From Phycisphaeraceae bacterium (GTDB taxonomy: Bacteria > Planctomycetota > Phycisphaerae > Phycisphaerales > UBA1924): a stretch of DNA of 64,000 nucleotides. Location of the stretch: contig JAHBXE010000010.1 of NCBI GenBank assembly GCA_019636625.1, positions 1 to 64,000 of the forward strand. Reading direction: 5' to 3'. Positions 8,344 to 20,000 of this stretch are shown here, one piece after another. A program made the position numbers and the translations under genes. Within the stretch, counting starts at the first letter, position 1. Every line of letters begins with the position of its first letter. The notes beneath the pieces are model-generated. The model ran no database searches. It was not told where the DNA came from and saw only the letters and a program-made list of their open reading frames with translations.

Positions 8344-9381
8344 TTACTTCTTGTCGTCGCCGTGCGACTTGGCCTCGCTGACGGTTTCGCGCTTGAGGAT
8401 GTCTTCGATCGTCAGGCCGACCTCCGGGTGACCGCCGAAGACCGTGCCGACATCCATCCTATCAAACCGGGACTTGACAAGCTCGTAGGCGGAGTCCGGG
8501 AGGGGAACGTACTTGACCTCGGCCGACAGCTCCTTGACGTTCTTGATGTAGAACTCGACGAACTGACGGACTTCGGGGCGGGTTTCCACCGACTTCTTGT
8601 TGACGTAGATGAAGAGGGGGCGGGAGAGGGGGTTGTACTTTCCGGCGATGACGTTGGCCGCGGAGGGCTCGACGGGGCCGAGGGTGTCCTTCTCCCAGTC
8701 GATCTTGACGGCCTTGAGCTTCTTGGCGTGGGCGGCGTAGTAGGCGAAGCCGAAGTAGCCGAGGGCGAACTTGTCGCCTTCGACGCCCTTGACGAGGACG
8801 TTGTCGTCCTCGCTGGCGGTGAAGTCGCCGCGGCTGGACTTGGCCTTGCCGACGATGGCCTCGGTGAAGTAGTCGAAGGTGCCTGAGTCAGCGCCCGCGC
8901 CGAAGAGATTGATCTTCTCCGCCGGCCACTCGGGACGGATCTGGTTCCACATGGTGATCTTGCCCTGGGCGGCGGGTTCCCAGATCTTCTTGAGCTCTTC
9001 GACGGTCATCGTCTCGGCCCAGGTGTTCTTGGGGTTGATGACGACGGTGAGGGCGTCGAAGCAGATGGGGAGTTCGATGTACTCGATGCCGTTCTTGACA
9101 GCGTCTTCCATTTCGCCCTTCATGATGGGGCGGGAGGCGTTGGAGACGTCGGTTTCGCCGCGGGTGAACTTCTTGAAGCCGCCGCCGGTGCCGGCGATGC
9201 CAACGGTGACCTTCACGGCGCCCTTGGTGGCGGCCTGGAACTCTTCGGCGACGGCCTCGGTGACGGGGTAGACGGTGCTGGAGCCATCGACCTTGACGAC
9301 CTTGGTCTGACCGAGGGCGGATCCGGCGATTCCCGCGACCGCACCGACAACCAGAACCGCGCGAGTGAAGAGTCCGAGCAT
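8344..9381 (-). CDS. pstS: Periplasmic phosphate-binding protein PstS
   Basis: PstS captures phosphate in the periplasm and delivers it to PstCA. The 345-residue protein has a Sec signal peptide (cleavage after SALGQ, about residue 25), then VDGSSTVYPVTEAVAEEF, the phosphate-binding N-terminal loop of the PstS/SphX-type family, and GIAGTGGGFKKF later. The ATG has GGGAG nearby upstream. It is the first gene of the pst operon. I looked in the 240-bp upstream spacer for a Pho-box-like direct repeat and did not find a convincing one. The charged C-terminus KSHGDDKK is typical of soluble binding proteins. Confidence 0.95.
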   Translation of the reverse strand: MLGLFTRAVLVVGAVAGIAGSALGQTKVVKVDGSSTVYPVTEAVAEEFQAATKGAVKVTVGIAGTGGGFKKFTRGETDVSNASRPIMKGEMEDAVKNGIEYIELPICFDALTVVINPKNTWAETMTVEELKKIWEPAAQGKITMWNQIRPEWPAEKINLFGAGADSGTFDYFTEAIVGKAKSSRGDFTASEDDNVLVKGVEGDKFALGYFGFAYYAAHAKKLKAVKIDWEKDTLGPVEPSAANVIAGKYNPLSRPLFIYVNKKSVETRPEVRQFVEFYIKNVKELSAEVKYVPLPDSAYELVKSRFDRMDVGTVFGGHPEVGLTIEDILKRETVSEAKSHGDDKK

Positions 9382-9512
9382 GCCGATTTCTCCCTTGCTT
9401 GGCCCGATGCCGCGGCGTCATTGCCTGGCTCTCAGGGTCGGAGGATTATCGCGGCGGGGGCATCGGAAAGGGGGCCGGCGAGCGCTAAGATTCCGTAAAC
9501 AATCGACGTTGG

Positions 9513-9534
9513 AGGCCTGTTTTGGGCCTTTTTT
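9513..9534 (+). terminator. Terminator-like hairpin read on plus strand
   Basis: A 5-bp stem AGGCC/GGCCT with a short loop is followed directly by a run of T on the plus strand, as in an intrinsic terminator. Both flanking genes are on the minus strand, where the same hairpin is preceded by A rather than followed by T. It may stop antisense transcription or may be chance. Confidence 0.3.
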
Positions 9535-9621
9535 CGGATCGATCGCGGCTGGTTCGTCGCGGTTGAATTGGTTGCTGTTGAGGTTTGCGGCGCGAGCTGA
9601 ATCGAGACGGGCACGAACGGC

Positions 9622-10143
9622 TCACCATGTGCCGCGGCTGACGGGGCCGATGAGGACGGGGGCGGAGGTTCTGGCGCGGATGGCGTCGCCGGATTCGGGC
9701 GTGAAGATGGCGATGAGTTCGGCCTCGGACTCTTCGATGACGTCGGAGCCGCGGCGGATGGGGCTCTTGCGGAGGTCGAGTTCGAAGACGTAGCCGGGGC
9801 CGGGCGGGAGACTGCGCAGGGCGGCCTCGGTCTGGGCGGCGTCGAAGTTCCACTCGGCGATGGGTTTGCCCTGCGTGGACTCGAGGCGGATGGTGAATCG
9901 TCCGGGGACACGGATGGGGAGGTGGTAGCCCGGGGCGTCGCCCATGACGTAGATGACGACGGCGGAGGAGTCGCGGTATCGGTTGCCGTCGGTGTCGGTG
10001 AAGGTGCCGTCGGCGGCGGGGATGAGCTTGGTGGGGCGGACGGATGGGGGCTGGCTGCGGGGCTTTGAGGGGCCTTCGGTGACGCACGCCGCGGGGAGCG
10101 TGCTGGCGAGGAGGATGGTGAGGACCTTATGGAAGCGGGTCAT
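9622..10143 (-). CDS. Lipoprotein coupled to the giant secretin
   Basis: A 173-residue lipoprotein of unrecognised family. The signal peptide carries a lipobox LPAAC with Cys at about residue 20, followed by a Pro/Ser-rich spacer and then a globular, beta-rich domain (DGTFTDTDGNRYRDSS, AVVIYVMGD, FTIRLEST, ELDLRKSPIRRGSDVIEE). Its ATG overlaps the TGA of the secretin gene as ATGA, so it is in the same operon and probably translationally coupled. Many type II and III secretins need a small outer-membrane lipoprotein (pilotin) for targeting or assembly. Position and type make this a pilotin candidate by inference only; no pilotin sequence similarity is claimed. Confidence 0.8.
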   Translation of the reverse strand: MTRFHKVLTILLASTLPAACVTEGPSKPRSQPPSVRPTKLIPAADGTFTDTDGNRYRDSSAVVIYVMGDAPGYHLPIRVPGRFTIRLESTQGKPIAEWNFDAAQTEAALRSLPPGPGYVFELDLRKSPIRRGSDVIEESEAELIAIFTPESGDAIRARTSAPVLIGPVSRGTW

Positions 10144-11000
10144 GGCCGGTTCTCGGGGCGGTAGATTTCGGGTCGAAGGGGCGGGCCGTTGTCCTCGTCG
10201 GTGAAGCCGTTTCGCTTGAGGGTGTCGCGGACGGCGCCCTGGCTGTCGAGGGCGTCGATCTTCTGCTCGCTGAGGTTGCGGAAGCGTTCGACGGCGCCGG
10301 GGGTATCGTTGTAGATCACGCGGGGGGTGACGATCATCAGGAGCTCGGTCTTGGCGTCGGACTTCTGCGTGGAGCGGAAGAGGGAGCCGACGACGGGGAA
10401 GTCGCCGAGGATGGGGACCTTGGTGCGGCGTTCATCCTGCGTGGTCTGCATGAGGCCGCCGAGGACGACGGTCTGGCCGTCCTTGACGGTGACCGTGGTT
10501 TGGAGCGTGCGCTTGTTGATGATGGGGGCGGCGAAGTCTTCGGAGATCTGGGTGGTGCGCTGGCTGAGGGTCTGGATCTCGGGGACGAGGTCCATGCGGA
10601 CGAAGCCGTCGGGGCTGATGGAGGGGGTGACGTTGAGCTTGATGCCGAGGTCTTCGCGGCGGACGTCGGCGACGGTGCCGCCCTGTGGGGTGCGCTCGAC
10701 GCTCTGAACGATGGCGATGTTGTCGCCGACGTTGATGGTGGCGATCTGGTTGTTGCGGGCGACGATGTGGGGGCTGGAGAGGACCTGGAGCTTGCCCTGG
10801 GCCTCGAGGGCGCGGAGGATGAGGTCGAAGTCGTTGGTGGCGAAGGTGAGGTTCGGCACGCCGAGGGCCGTGGCGACGCCGGCGCCGGCGGCGAGGCCGA
10901 CGAAGTTGAAGTTGTTGCTGCCGATGCCCTTGAGGCGCAGGTCGGCGCCCCATGTGTTGGCGGCGTCGACGGTGACCTCGGCGAGGAGGACCTGGATGAC
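10140..11000 (-). other. Secretin barrel domain of giant GspD
   Basis: This segment encodes about 286 residues homologous to the outer-membrane beta-barrel/gate of secretins: VIQVLLAEVTVD at its start, ALEAQGKLQVLSSP, LNVTPSISPDGFVRMDL, VKDGQTVVLGGLM and VPILGDFPVVGSLFR in family order. A tail of about 55 residues follows. The barrel itself is of normal size; all the enlargement is N-terminal. Confidence 0.92.
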
Positions 11001-14000
11001 GACCTGGGGCGGGGCGGTGTCGAGCTCGGCGATCATCTTCATGACGGCGTCGATGTAGCGGGGGGAGGTGGAGACGAGGAGGCGGTTGCTCTTCTCATCG
11101 CCGACGACGGTGACTTCCTGCTCGAGCTGGCGCATCGCGGACCCGGACTGTGCGGGGCCGAGGAGGGAGCGGGCGAGGCCGGACTCGCCACGGAAGTATG
11201 TCTGGAGCGTGGCCTCGATCTCCTTGGCTTTCGCGTTGCGGACGGCGTAGATCTGCTGCGTGCGTTCCTGGGCCTCGATGGCGTCGAGGTCGGTGACGAG
11301 CTGGCGGACGCGGTCGAGGTATTCCTCGGTTCCCGAGACGATGAGGGTGTTGGTGCGGGCGTCGATGGCGATGGAGAGTTCCTGCCGCTCGTCGGGGACG
11401 GGGGTCATCGTGCCGGTGTCGGGGGTGCTCCCGGGTTCGCCGGCGCCGGGGGGGCCCATGGTGGGCACGAGGACGTACTTGTTGCCCTGCTGGCGGAGGG
11501 TGAAGATGTCGCGGAGGAGGTCGGCCATCTGGCGGACGTCGGCGTTGCGCAGGGTGAAGCGTTCGATGCGGCGGGCGCCCGCGCTGGTGGTGTCGAGGTC
11601 CTCGATGATGGCCTTGATGACCTCCATCACTTCGGGCGGGGCCTTGACCATGACGGAGTTGGTGCGGAGGTCCGGGGTGAGGGCGACCTGCTCGCGGATG
11701 GCGCCGTCCACCTGGGCCTCGGTGGGCTTGGCGCCGACCTGGCCCTCGACAACCTGGGCAACTTTCTCGCGGAAGAATCGGATGTTGGTGGCCTGGCGTG
11801 CGGCGATGTCGGCGCCGCCGGCGACTGTTCGCCCGGCGAGGACGTTCTGGATGAGTTGCACGACTTCGAGCGCGTTCGCGGAGCGAAGGCCGATGCGGCG
11901 GATGTCCTGCGCGGTGGCGATCCCGGCGCCTTCGAGTCGGTTGACCAGGGATCGCATCTGGTCGATGTCGCTGTCGGTGCCGGTGACGACGAGGGCGTTG
12001 AGGCGCTCGTTGGGAAGGACGCCGACCGAATCCGTGCCGCGCTTGGCGTTTTCCTTGTCGACGTAGAGCTGGCGGATGGTGGCGGCCACGTCGACCGCAC
12101 GCCCGGACTTGAGCTGGAGCACATCGGTCCGGGCGGCGCCGGCGATGGCGAGGCTGCCGTCGGAGAGGGTCTTGACCAGTTCCTTGACCAGTTGCAGGTT
12201 CTCCTCGCTGCAGGCGACGATCAGGAGGTTGCTGGCGGTGTCGGACTCGATGCTGAACGTATCCAGCGGGCTGCGGACCTCGCCGGAGCGCTGCGAGGCG
12301 GCGATCCGCTCGCGCATGAGTTTGTCGATCTTGGGGGCAAGGCTCTGGACGTTGGCCCCGGTGACCGGGACGACGTGGAGGCCGACGGTGGCGTTGGCCT
12401 GCTCCGTGTCGAGGGTCTTGAGCATGGCCTCGAGGATGGAAAAGCTGCGGGGGCTGGTCGAGACGATCAGGGAGTTGGTGCGGGCGTCGGACGCGATGAT
12501 GACGCGGTCTTCATCCTTGGCGGAGGGGTCCTCCTGGCGCTGGCGGAAGAGGTTGCCGACGAGGGCGGCGACGCGGTCGGCCGCGGCACGCTGCAGCGGG
12601 AAAATGCGGACGGTGTTGGCGGCGGAGGCGGCCTCGACATCGAGGAGGGAGACGAGTTCGCGGACGACTTCGATATTGGCGGTGGAGCCGACGACGATGA
12701 GGGCGTTGAGCTGGCCTTCGGGGGTGATGACCAGACCGGAGAGGGGAGCAAAGAGATCGGCCTCGACGCGGTTGGCGGGGTCCGACATGTCGCGCCCGGC
12801 GCGGGCCATGCGGAGGCGGCCGACCTGCTTCTGGAGACCGAGGGCTTCGGGCGTGAGGGTCAGGCCCTGGACGAGGACCTGGCGCAGCGTTGCGGCGAGG
12901 GCGACGGCGTCCGCATTTTTGAGCGGGATGAGGGCGGGCTCGATCCACTTGCTGGCCTGATCGCTGTCGAGATCCTTGATGACGATCTCGACGAGGGCGA
13001 CGGCCTCCTCACGGCCAGCGACGACGAGGGTGTTGGTGCGGTCGTCCACCGAGACGGCGATCTCGCCGGCGAGGGCGCGGCCCGTGGCGGTGGTGGGCAG
13101 GCCCTGGCGGCGCGTGCCGGGGAGGCGGCGGAGGGCCTCGCCCTGGCGGAAGAGGTCGTCGACGACGCTCTTGGCTCGCGTGGCGGAGGCGTTGGAGAGC
13201 GGGAAGATGCGGACGACGACGGCATCGCCGATGGGGAGCGTGTCGAGGGTCTTGATGACCTCGAGGAGGGAGGCGACGTTTGCCTCGGTGGAGGAGATGA
13301 TGACGGAGTTGGTCTCGGCGTCGGCGATGAGGCGGATGGGCTTGGCGAGGTCGAGGATGTGGTCGTTCTTTCCGATCGTGTTGTTCGCGATGGAGAGGCG
13401 GCGGATCTGTTCGGCCAGGACGCGGGCGGGGCCGGTCTGGCTGACCTGGGCTTCGGGCTTGAGCATTTCCGTGAGCGTCTGCACGACACCGGAAGCGGTG
13501 GCCAGCTTCAACCCGACCATCGCGACCTTCTGCTCGGGGCTGAGGGGGTCGGCGTCGAGCACCTTGACGAGGGCGCGGACGGCCTCGCCATCCTGCGGGC
13601 CGGCGACGACGGCGATGGCGCGCCGGCTGTTGAGGGCCGTGATCGTGACGGGTTCGCTGACGACGCCGGGGCGGTCGCCGGGTTGCTGGCGCGTGAGGCC
13701 CATGGCGTCGAGCTGACGGCGGATGTCCTCCGGGGCGTTGTTCACCACGTCGATGATGGTGACGCTCTGGCCCAGGGGGCCGTGCGGGCCCTGGACCTGA
13801 TCGGGCTTGACGGCGACGCCACCGTCGAGCTCGCGGACGACTTCCTCGATCTGCTCGTAGATGCGGCGGCTGGCGGCGATGACGAGGGCGTTGGTGGTGC
13901 GATCGACCTCGATGGAGAGGACTTCGTTCTGTTGTTTGGCGGCCTGCGCGAAGGTGGTTTCGAGCGTTTTGACGAGGCGCATCGCGGGGATGTTCTTCAC

Positions 14001-17000
14001 GGGGAGGACGCGGACGGTGGCCTGCGAGATCGCGCCCTGCTGCTGCAGGACCTCGGCGAGGGCCTTGATCTGGGCGAAGTCGCGTTCCTCGGCGCGGATG
14101 ATGAGGGAGTTGCTGGTGTCGTCGCCGACGATGACCGTGGCGCGGGGGCCGCCGGCCTGGGCGCCGGTGAGGCGCTGGCCGATGAAGAGTTCGCGGACGC
14201 TCTGGGCGATCTGCGAGGCCTTGCCGGTGCGCAACGGGAGGACGTGGGCCTCGGCGTACTTCACAAAGTCGGGGATGTCGATCTGGTCGACCATCGCCTT
14301 GATGCGGACGAGGTCCTTGCGGCCGGCGAAGACGACAAGGGAGTTGGTCTGCGGCTCGGCGGAGACGGTCGGCGTGGGCTCGCTGTCAACCAATATTGTG
14401 GGTTCGGGGAGGTCGTCCTGGCGGCGGCCGCCCTGGTTGGGCTGGCGCTGGTTCTGTTCGCGGCGGAGGCGCTCGGCCGTGGGGGCGCGGAAGCCCTCGT
14501 TGAGGGCGCGGGCGACGCTGGTGGCGTCGGCGTGCTTGAGGGGAAGAACGGCGAGCTGACGGGAGGTGTCGTACTCCTCGGTGTCCAGTTTCTTCAGAAG
14601 GCCGCGGAGGCCGTCCCACTCGGATTCATCGGCGCTGATGACGAGGGAGTTGGAGGCGGGATCGGGGACGATGGCGACGTTCTGGGCGGCGGGCGTGGTG
14701 GCGGCGCGGGCGAAGCGACCGTAGAAGACCTCGAGGGCCTTGGCGGTCTGTTCGGCCTTGGCGAACTCGAGTTTGACGAACTCGGTGCGGCGCTTGGTCT
14801 CGGAGGGGACGTCGAGGGCTTCGACCATCTTCGCGATGTCGCGGATCTGGTCGGGGGTGCCGCTGAAGGCGAGGGTGTTGTCGGAACGGGTGTAGTCGAC
14901 GCTGGGCTCGGGCTCGCCGGGCGTGCGCGGACGGGAGCGGAGCATCATCTCGATCGTGAAGGCGACGTCGGGGGAGAGGGCGTGCTTGAGCTGGACTCGC
15001 TTGAACTCGACGGGGGAGCGCTCGACCTCGACGTCGATGCGGGCGATCTGTTCCATCACGACCTTGATGGTCTCGTCCGAGCCGGTGAGCAGGAGCGTGT
15101 TGTTGCGGCGGACGGGCGTGATCTTGACCTTGATCCCGGACGGAAGCGCGGAGCGGAGGGCGTTGGCGACGTCCTCGGCCCGGGCGCTCTTGAGCGTGAC
15201 GGTCGTGAGGCGAGAGGTCTCCTCGGACGGCGCGGCGTCCAACTGCTTGATGAGGGCCTGGACCTGGGGCTGGTCGTCGGCGAGGGCGGAGACGATGAGG
15301 GAGTTGGTGCTGGGCTGGGCGGTGACGATGACCTGGGCGTCCTGCCGGCCCGCGCCGCCGCGGGGGAACTGGGCGCGGACGAGGTTGGCCAGTTCGTCGG
15401 CCTCTCGGTTGCGGACGGCGTAGACCTCGATCTGGCGGTCCTTGCCGAGTTCGGGCTGGTCGAGGAGGGCGACGAGGTCCTTGGCGACCTTCATGCCGGC
15501 CTCATCGGCGGAGATCATGAGGAGGTTGCCGTCGGGGGACCCGATGATGGAGACCGCATCCTCCGGGAGGCCCTGGGCCTCGGCGCGGTCGCGGAAGACC
15601 CGGCGGAGCGTTTCCGCGGCGCGGGGGGCCTGCGCATGGCGGAGGGTCAGCGTTTCCATCGTGCTGCCTTCGCGGCCGGTGGCTCCCTTCATCTCGTTGA
15701 TGTACTGCACGGCCTGGTCGACGCGGGCCTGCTTGCCGACGAGCATGATCAGACGCCGGGATTGATCGACCTGCGCCGCGACGAGGTCCGGATCCTGACC
15801 CTGCCAGCTCCGCCAGCCGGGGGTGGCGGTCACCTGGCGGACCATGTTGGCCATGGCGTTCAGGTCGCCGCGATCAACGCGGATGGACTTGACGATGAGG
15901 CGGGTCTGTTCGGACTGGGGGCGGTCGAGTTCGGCGACGACCTTGAGCATCGTCTCCATGGTCTCGCCCTGGCCCATGAGGATGATGCTGTTGATGCGTT
16001 CGTTGGTCTGGAGGATGAGCTTGTCGTCGCCCGTTTCGGGCGCGCGACCGCCGCCCCAGGGGGACCAACCGCCGAGGCGATCTTCGCGGAGCTGCCACGA
16101 AATGCTCTCGAGCGTTTCGGTCAGGTCGGTCACCCGCGCATTCTGCAGCGGGATGATGCGCATCTGCATTTCCTTGGCTTTCGCCGGCGCATCGAAGGTG
16201 CTGATGAGGGACTTGATCTGGTCGAAGTCCTCGTCGGAGGCGGAAATGACAAGGGAGCCGCTGCGGCGGTCGCCCATGACGGCGACGCGGTTGACGCCGC
16301 GCTGCCCGGCGCGGCCGGAGGCCTGGGAGCGTTCCTGGAAGAAGCGCTGGAGGGCGGCGGCGACGGTCTGGGCGTCGGCGCGTTCGAGCTTGACGAAGCG
16401 GATGGGCAGCCCCCCCACTTCCGCGGTATCGACCCGGGCGACGATGTCGCGGATTTCGCCGATCTGTTCGGCGGGGGCGCGGATGACGAGGACATTGGAA
16501 CCGTCCTGGGCGGAGACCTGAACGCGCTCCTTGAGCGCGGGGTTGCGGCCGACGACGATCTGCTCGATCACGCGCTGCACGCTGGATGGCGTGGCGTTCT
16601 GGAGGGTGATGATCTCGAGTTTGAGGTCCTTGTCCTCCATGGACTGGTCGAGGGCGCCGATGAGGCGCATGACGTCGGCGTGCTGGCGATCGGTGGCGGT
16701 GACGAGGATGGAGTTGGTGCGTGCATCGGGGACGGTGCGGGCGCGGGGGAGCTCCTCGGCGTGGCCCTGGCGCTGGGTGTCGAGCATGGTCTGCAGGGTC
16801 TGGGCAAGGTCCTGCGCGCGGGCGTTGGCGAGGTCGTAGCGGCGGATGGAGAGGCGGTCCACCACGGGACTCTGGTCGAGGAGGGAGATGAAGCTGTCGA
16901 GCAGTGGAAGGACATTGGAGGGAGCGGTCACGATGATCGAAGCGCCCGAAGGATCGGAGGTGAGGCGGACGAGGGCGGGATCGATGGTGGCCTTGACGTC

Positions 17001-20000
17001 CTTGCCGTCCGGCCCTTTGACCGTGACATCCATCGAGCCGCGAAGCCGCCGGGCCTGGGCGCCGCGGGGTTGTGGGCTGAGGAGGTCCTGCACGGCGCGG
17101 ATGGCGCGGTCGGCGGTGACAGAGGAGAGCGGGTAGACCTTGACGGTGAGGGAGGCGGCGGGTTCGAGCTGTGAAACAGCGCGGATGAGTTCGCCGACGG
17201 ATTCGAAGTCGGTGTCGTTGGCCCAGACGATGAGCGCGGTCGCGCCGGGATCGGGCATGACGGAGACGGGGCCGGTGAAGCCGCCGGGGTTGCCGGGTCC
17301 CATTCGACCAAGCTGCTGCACGGTCTGGCGGATGACCTGCGCCAGTGATTCGGTGTCGGCCAAGGGGGGCAGGCCGACGATACGGACCTTGGAAGGCTCG
17401 GCGGGCATCTGCTGTTCGAGCTGTGCGGCGAGGGCGGCGAGGCGGTCCGTGGCGCGGGGGGAGCCGACGACGATCAGCGAGTTGGTCGCGGGATCGACGG
17501 CGATGGTGATGCCGGAGTCGGGTGCGGGAGGCTTTGGCGCTTCGGGTTGCCAGGCGAGCGCGGCGGCGGCGAGGGCGGTGTGAATGAGGCTGCCTTGGGG
17601 GGCAGGTCTCTCGGAGGCGGGTTCAGATGCGCGGGTGATCGCTTTGTCACTGGTGGGAAGGGAATCAAGCACGCCTCGGAGAGGCGAGCCACCAAGGAGA
17701 GGTGTGCCACCAAGGAAGGGCGTGCCACCTGCATCGCTGGTCTTCTTGGGTTCTTCCTTGCGGAGCAACTGTTCGACGGGAACGACCTCAACTTTGACGC
17801 CGCCCTGCTGCTCGAGGAGTTTTTGGAGCGTCCGGGCCATGAGTTCCGCATCGGCCTTGGAACGGTCGACGGGGATCATGCGCATCTGGCGGCTGGTGGA
17901 GAGCGTGGCGGCGTCGAGCTTCTGCACGACGGCCTCGATGCTCGCCAACTGGTCGGCGCTGGCGCGGATGATGAGGGAGTTGCTGGCGCGATCAACGCGG
18001 ACGACGGCGGGTTCGACGCCGGGCTTTTCTTCCGCGATGACGGCCTGCACGCTGGCGGCGAGTTCGTTCGCGTCCGCGTTCTGGAGCGTGATGATCCGGA
18101 CCGGGCGCTCCGGGCGGCCGGAGACGGTGGCGGGGTCGACGTCCAGTTCGGCGATGATCTGCTCCGCCGTGTCGAGGATGGCGACGGGGGCGGTGACCAC
18201 GACGGCGTTGATGGAACGCTCGGCGGCGATGCGGACCTCGGGCTCGGCCTTGAAGCCCTGGCGGGCGAGGAAACCGCCGCGCTCCCACGGGGGGAGCAGG
18301 TTCGCGACCGACTCCTTCTTCAGCAGCGTGTCGAGCACGGGGGCGATGGATTCGGCGCGGGCGTGTTTGAGGCGGATGGTCCGTGCGCCGACGCCGTCCT
18401 TCTGGGTTGCGGCGTCGAGCTGCTCGACGAGTTTCTGGGCTTTCTCGATCTGCACGCGGGTGCCGACCATGACGATGCTGTTGCTCGCGGCTTCGGGCGT
18501 GACGGTCGGGGCGGGCTCGCCGGGATTCTCCGCCGAAAGGGTGCGTGTAATCGCCGTCGCGGTGGAGGCAGCGTCGCCGCGCTCGAGCCGGAAGACCCGC
18601 AACTCTGTCGCGCTGGCGACGCCCTGGGAGTCGAGCGTCTGGATCAGCGCATCGCAGATGGTCAGCACGCTTTCGGGAGCGGTGACGACCAGCGTGTTCG
18701 ATGAGCTCTCGGCGGTCACATCGACGAGCGAGGCGATGTCCAGGCCCGGGTTGGCCAGTTGCAGCTCCCTGGTTCGTCCCGCGATGACCTTCTGCACAAG
18801 GGGTTGGATCCGTTCGGAGCGGACACTCTTGAGCGTGTACATCTTCACGCCCGTCGCGGGCCTCGCGGGCGCGGAGTCGACCTTCTTGAGCACTTCCTCG
18901 ACGCCCTTGAAGACATCGGAAGGTCCGCTGACGACGAGCGTGCGGCTCATGGGTTCGATGTCGACGGTGACGGGTGTGACGCCGTTGCCGCCGGCGGCGA
19001 GGGCGCCGCTGGCCGCGGCGTTGCGGATGGCCTGGGCCGCGGCGTTGAGGTCGGCGCGTTCGACGTGGTAGGTGCGGAGTTCGACGTTGGCGCCGAGCTT
19101 CTGGGCGTCGAGGCTGCGGACGATCTGCTCGAAGCCGGCCAGACGCTTGGCGGGGGCATCGACGATGAGGGAGTTTGTGCCGCGATCGGCGCGGACGACG
19201 ACTTCCTTGGGTCGCTGGAGGTCCGGGCGGGGCTGGCCGTTGCGCGGGTCGCGCGGCATGGGGGGCTCGGGGTACATCTGGTCGATGGTCCGCGCGAGCT
19301 CCTCGGCGCGGGCGATCTTGAGTGGGAAGATGCGAATCTCGCGGCCCTCGGCGTCGTAGGCCTGCTGGAGGTTCAACTCCTCGACGAGTTTCTCGATCTC
19401 GGGCAGCGTGTCGGGGTGCGCGGAGACGATGAGCGTGTTGGTCGCGGCGTCGGCCGTGATGTCGACGGGCTTCTTCGCCTTCTGCTCCGAACTGCGCCGG
19501 TCGAAGGATCCCTGGAGAATGGCGGCGACGCTGGCGGCGTCGGTCGCCTTGAGGCGGAGAATCCGCAGCGGCGGGCGCTCGGCGCCCTGCTGCAGATCGA
19601 GGTTGCGGACCATGGCTTCGATGATGGGGAACTGCGTGGGCTGGGCCGCGATCATCAGCGAGTTGTTCGCCTCGATGACTTCGAAGACGGGGTCGGGATC
19701 GCCCTTGGCGCGGAAGCTGGCGCTGGACTTGATCATGTCGTCCATGAACGACTTGACGTTGGCGGCGGGGGCGAAGCGGAGTTCGATGAGGCGGATGTCG
19801 CGCTGCTGGCCGACGTGGCGGCCGAGCTCCTCGACGATCTTCGCGAATCGCTGCAGGGCGTCGGGGCTGGCGATGGCGAGGATCGAGGTGCCGGTTTCAT
19901 CGAGCGATGCCTCGACCGGGCCGGCGCCGGCCACGCCCTCGGTTTGCGTCTTGTAGATGGCGAGTGATCGTTCGAGAAGCGACTTGCCGTCGCCCGCGCC

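Noticed and set aside
9382-9621. Pho-box upstream of pstS
   Set aside because: I looked for direct repeats like CTGTCAT spaced as in PhoB sites and saw none convincing; regulation in this group may use different sites.
10500-17174. Open frame of over 2200 codons on the plus strand
   Set aside because: It runs antisense to the secretin gene, is Gly/Asp/Ala-rich and shows no domain. Strong codon bias in a high-GC genome keeps stops out of the opposite strand.
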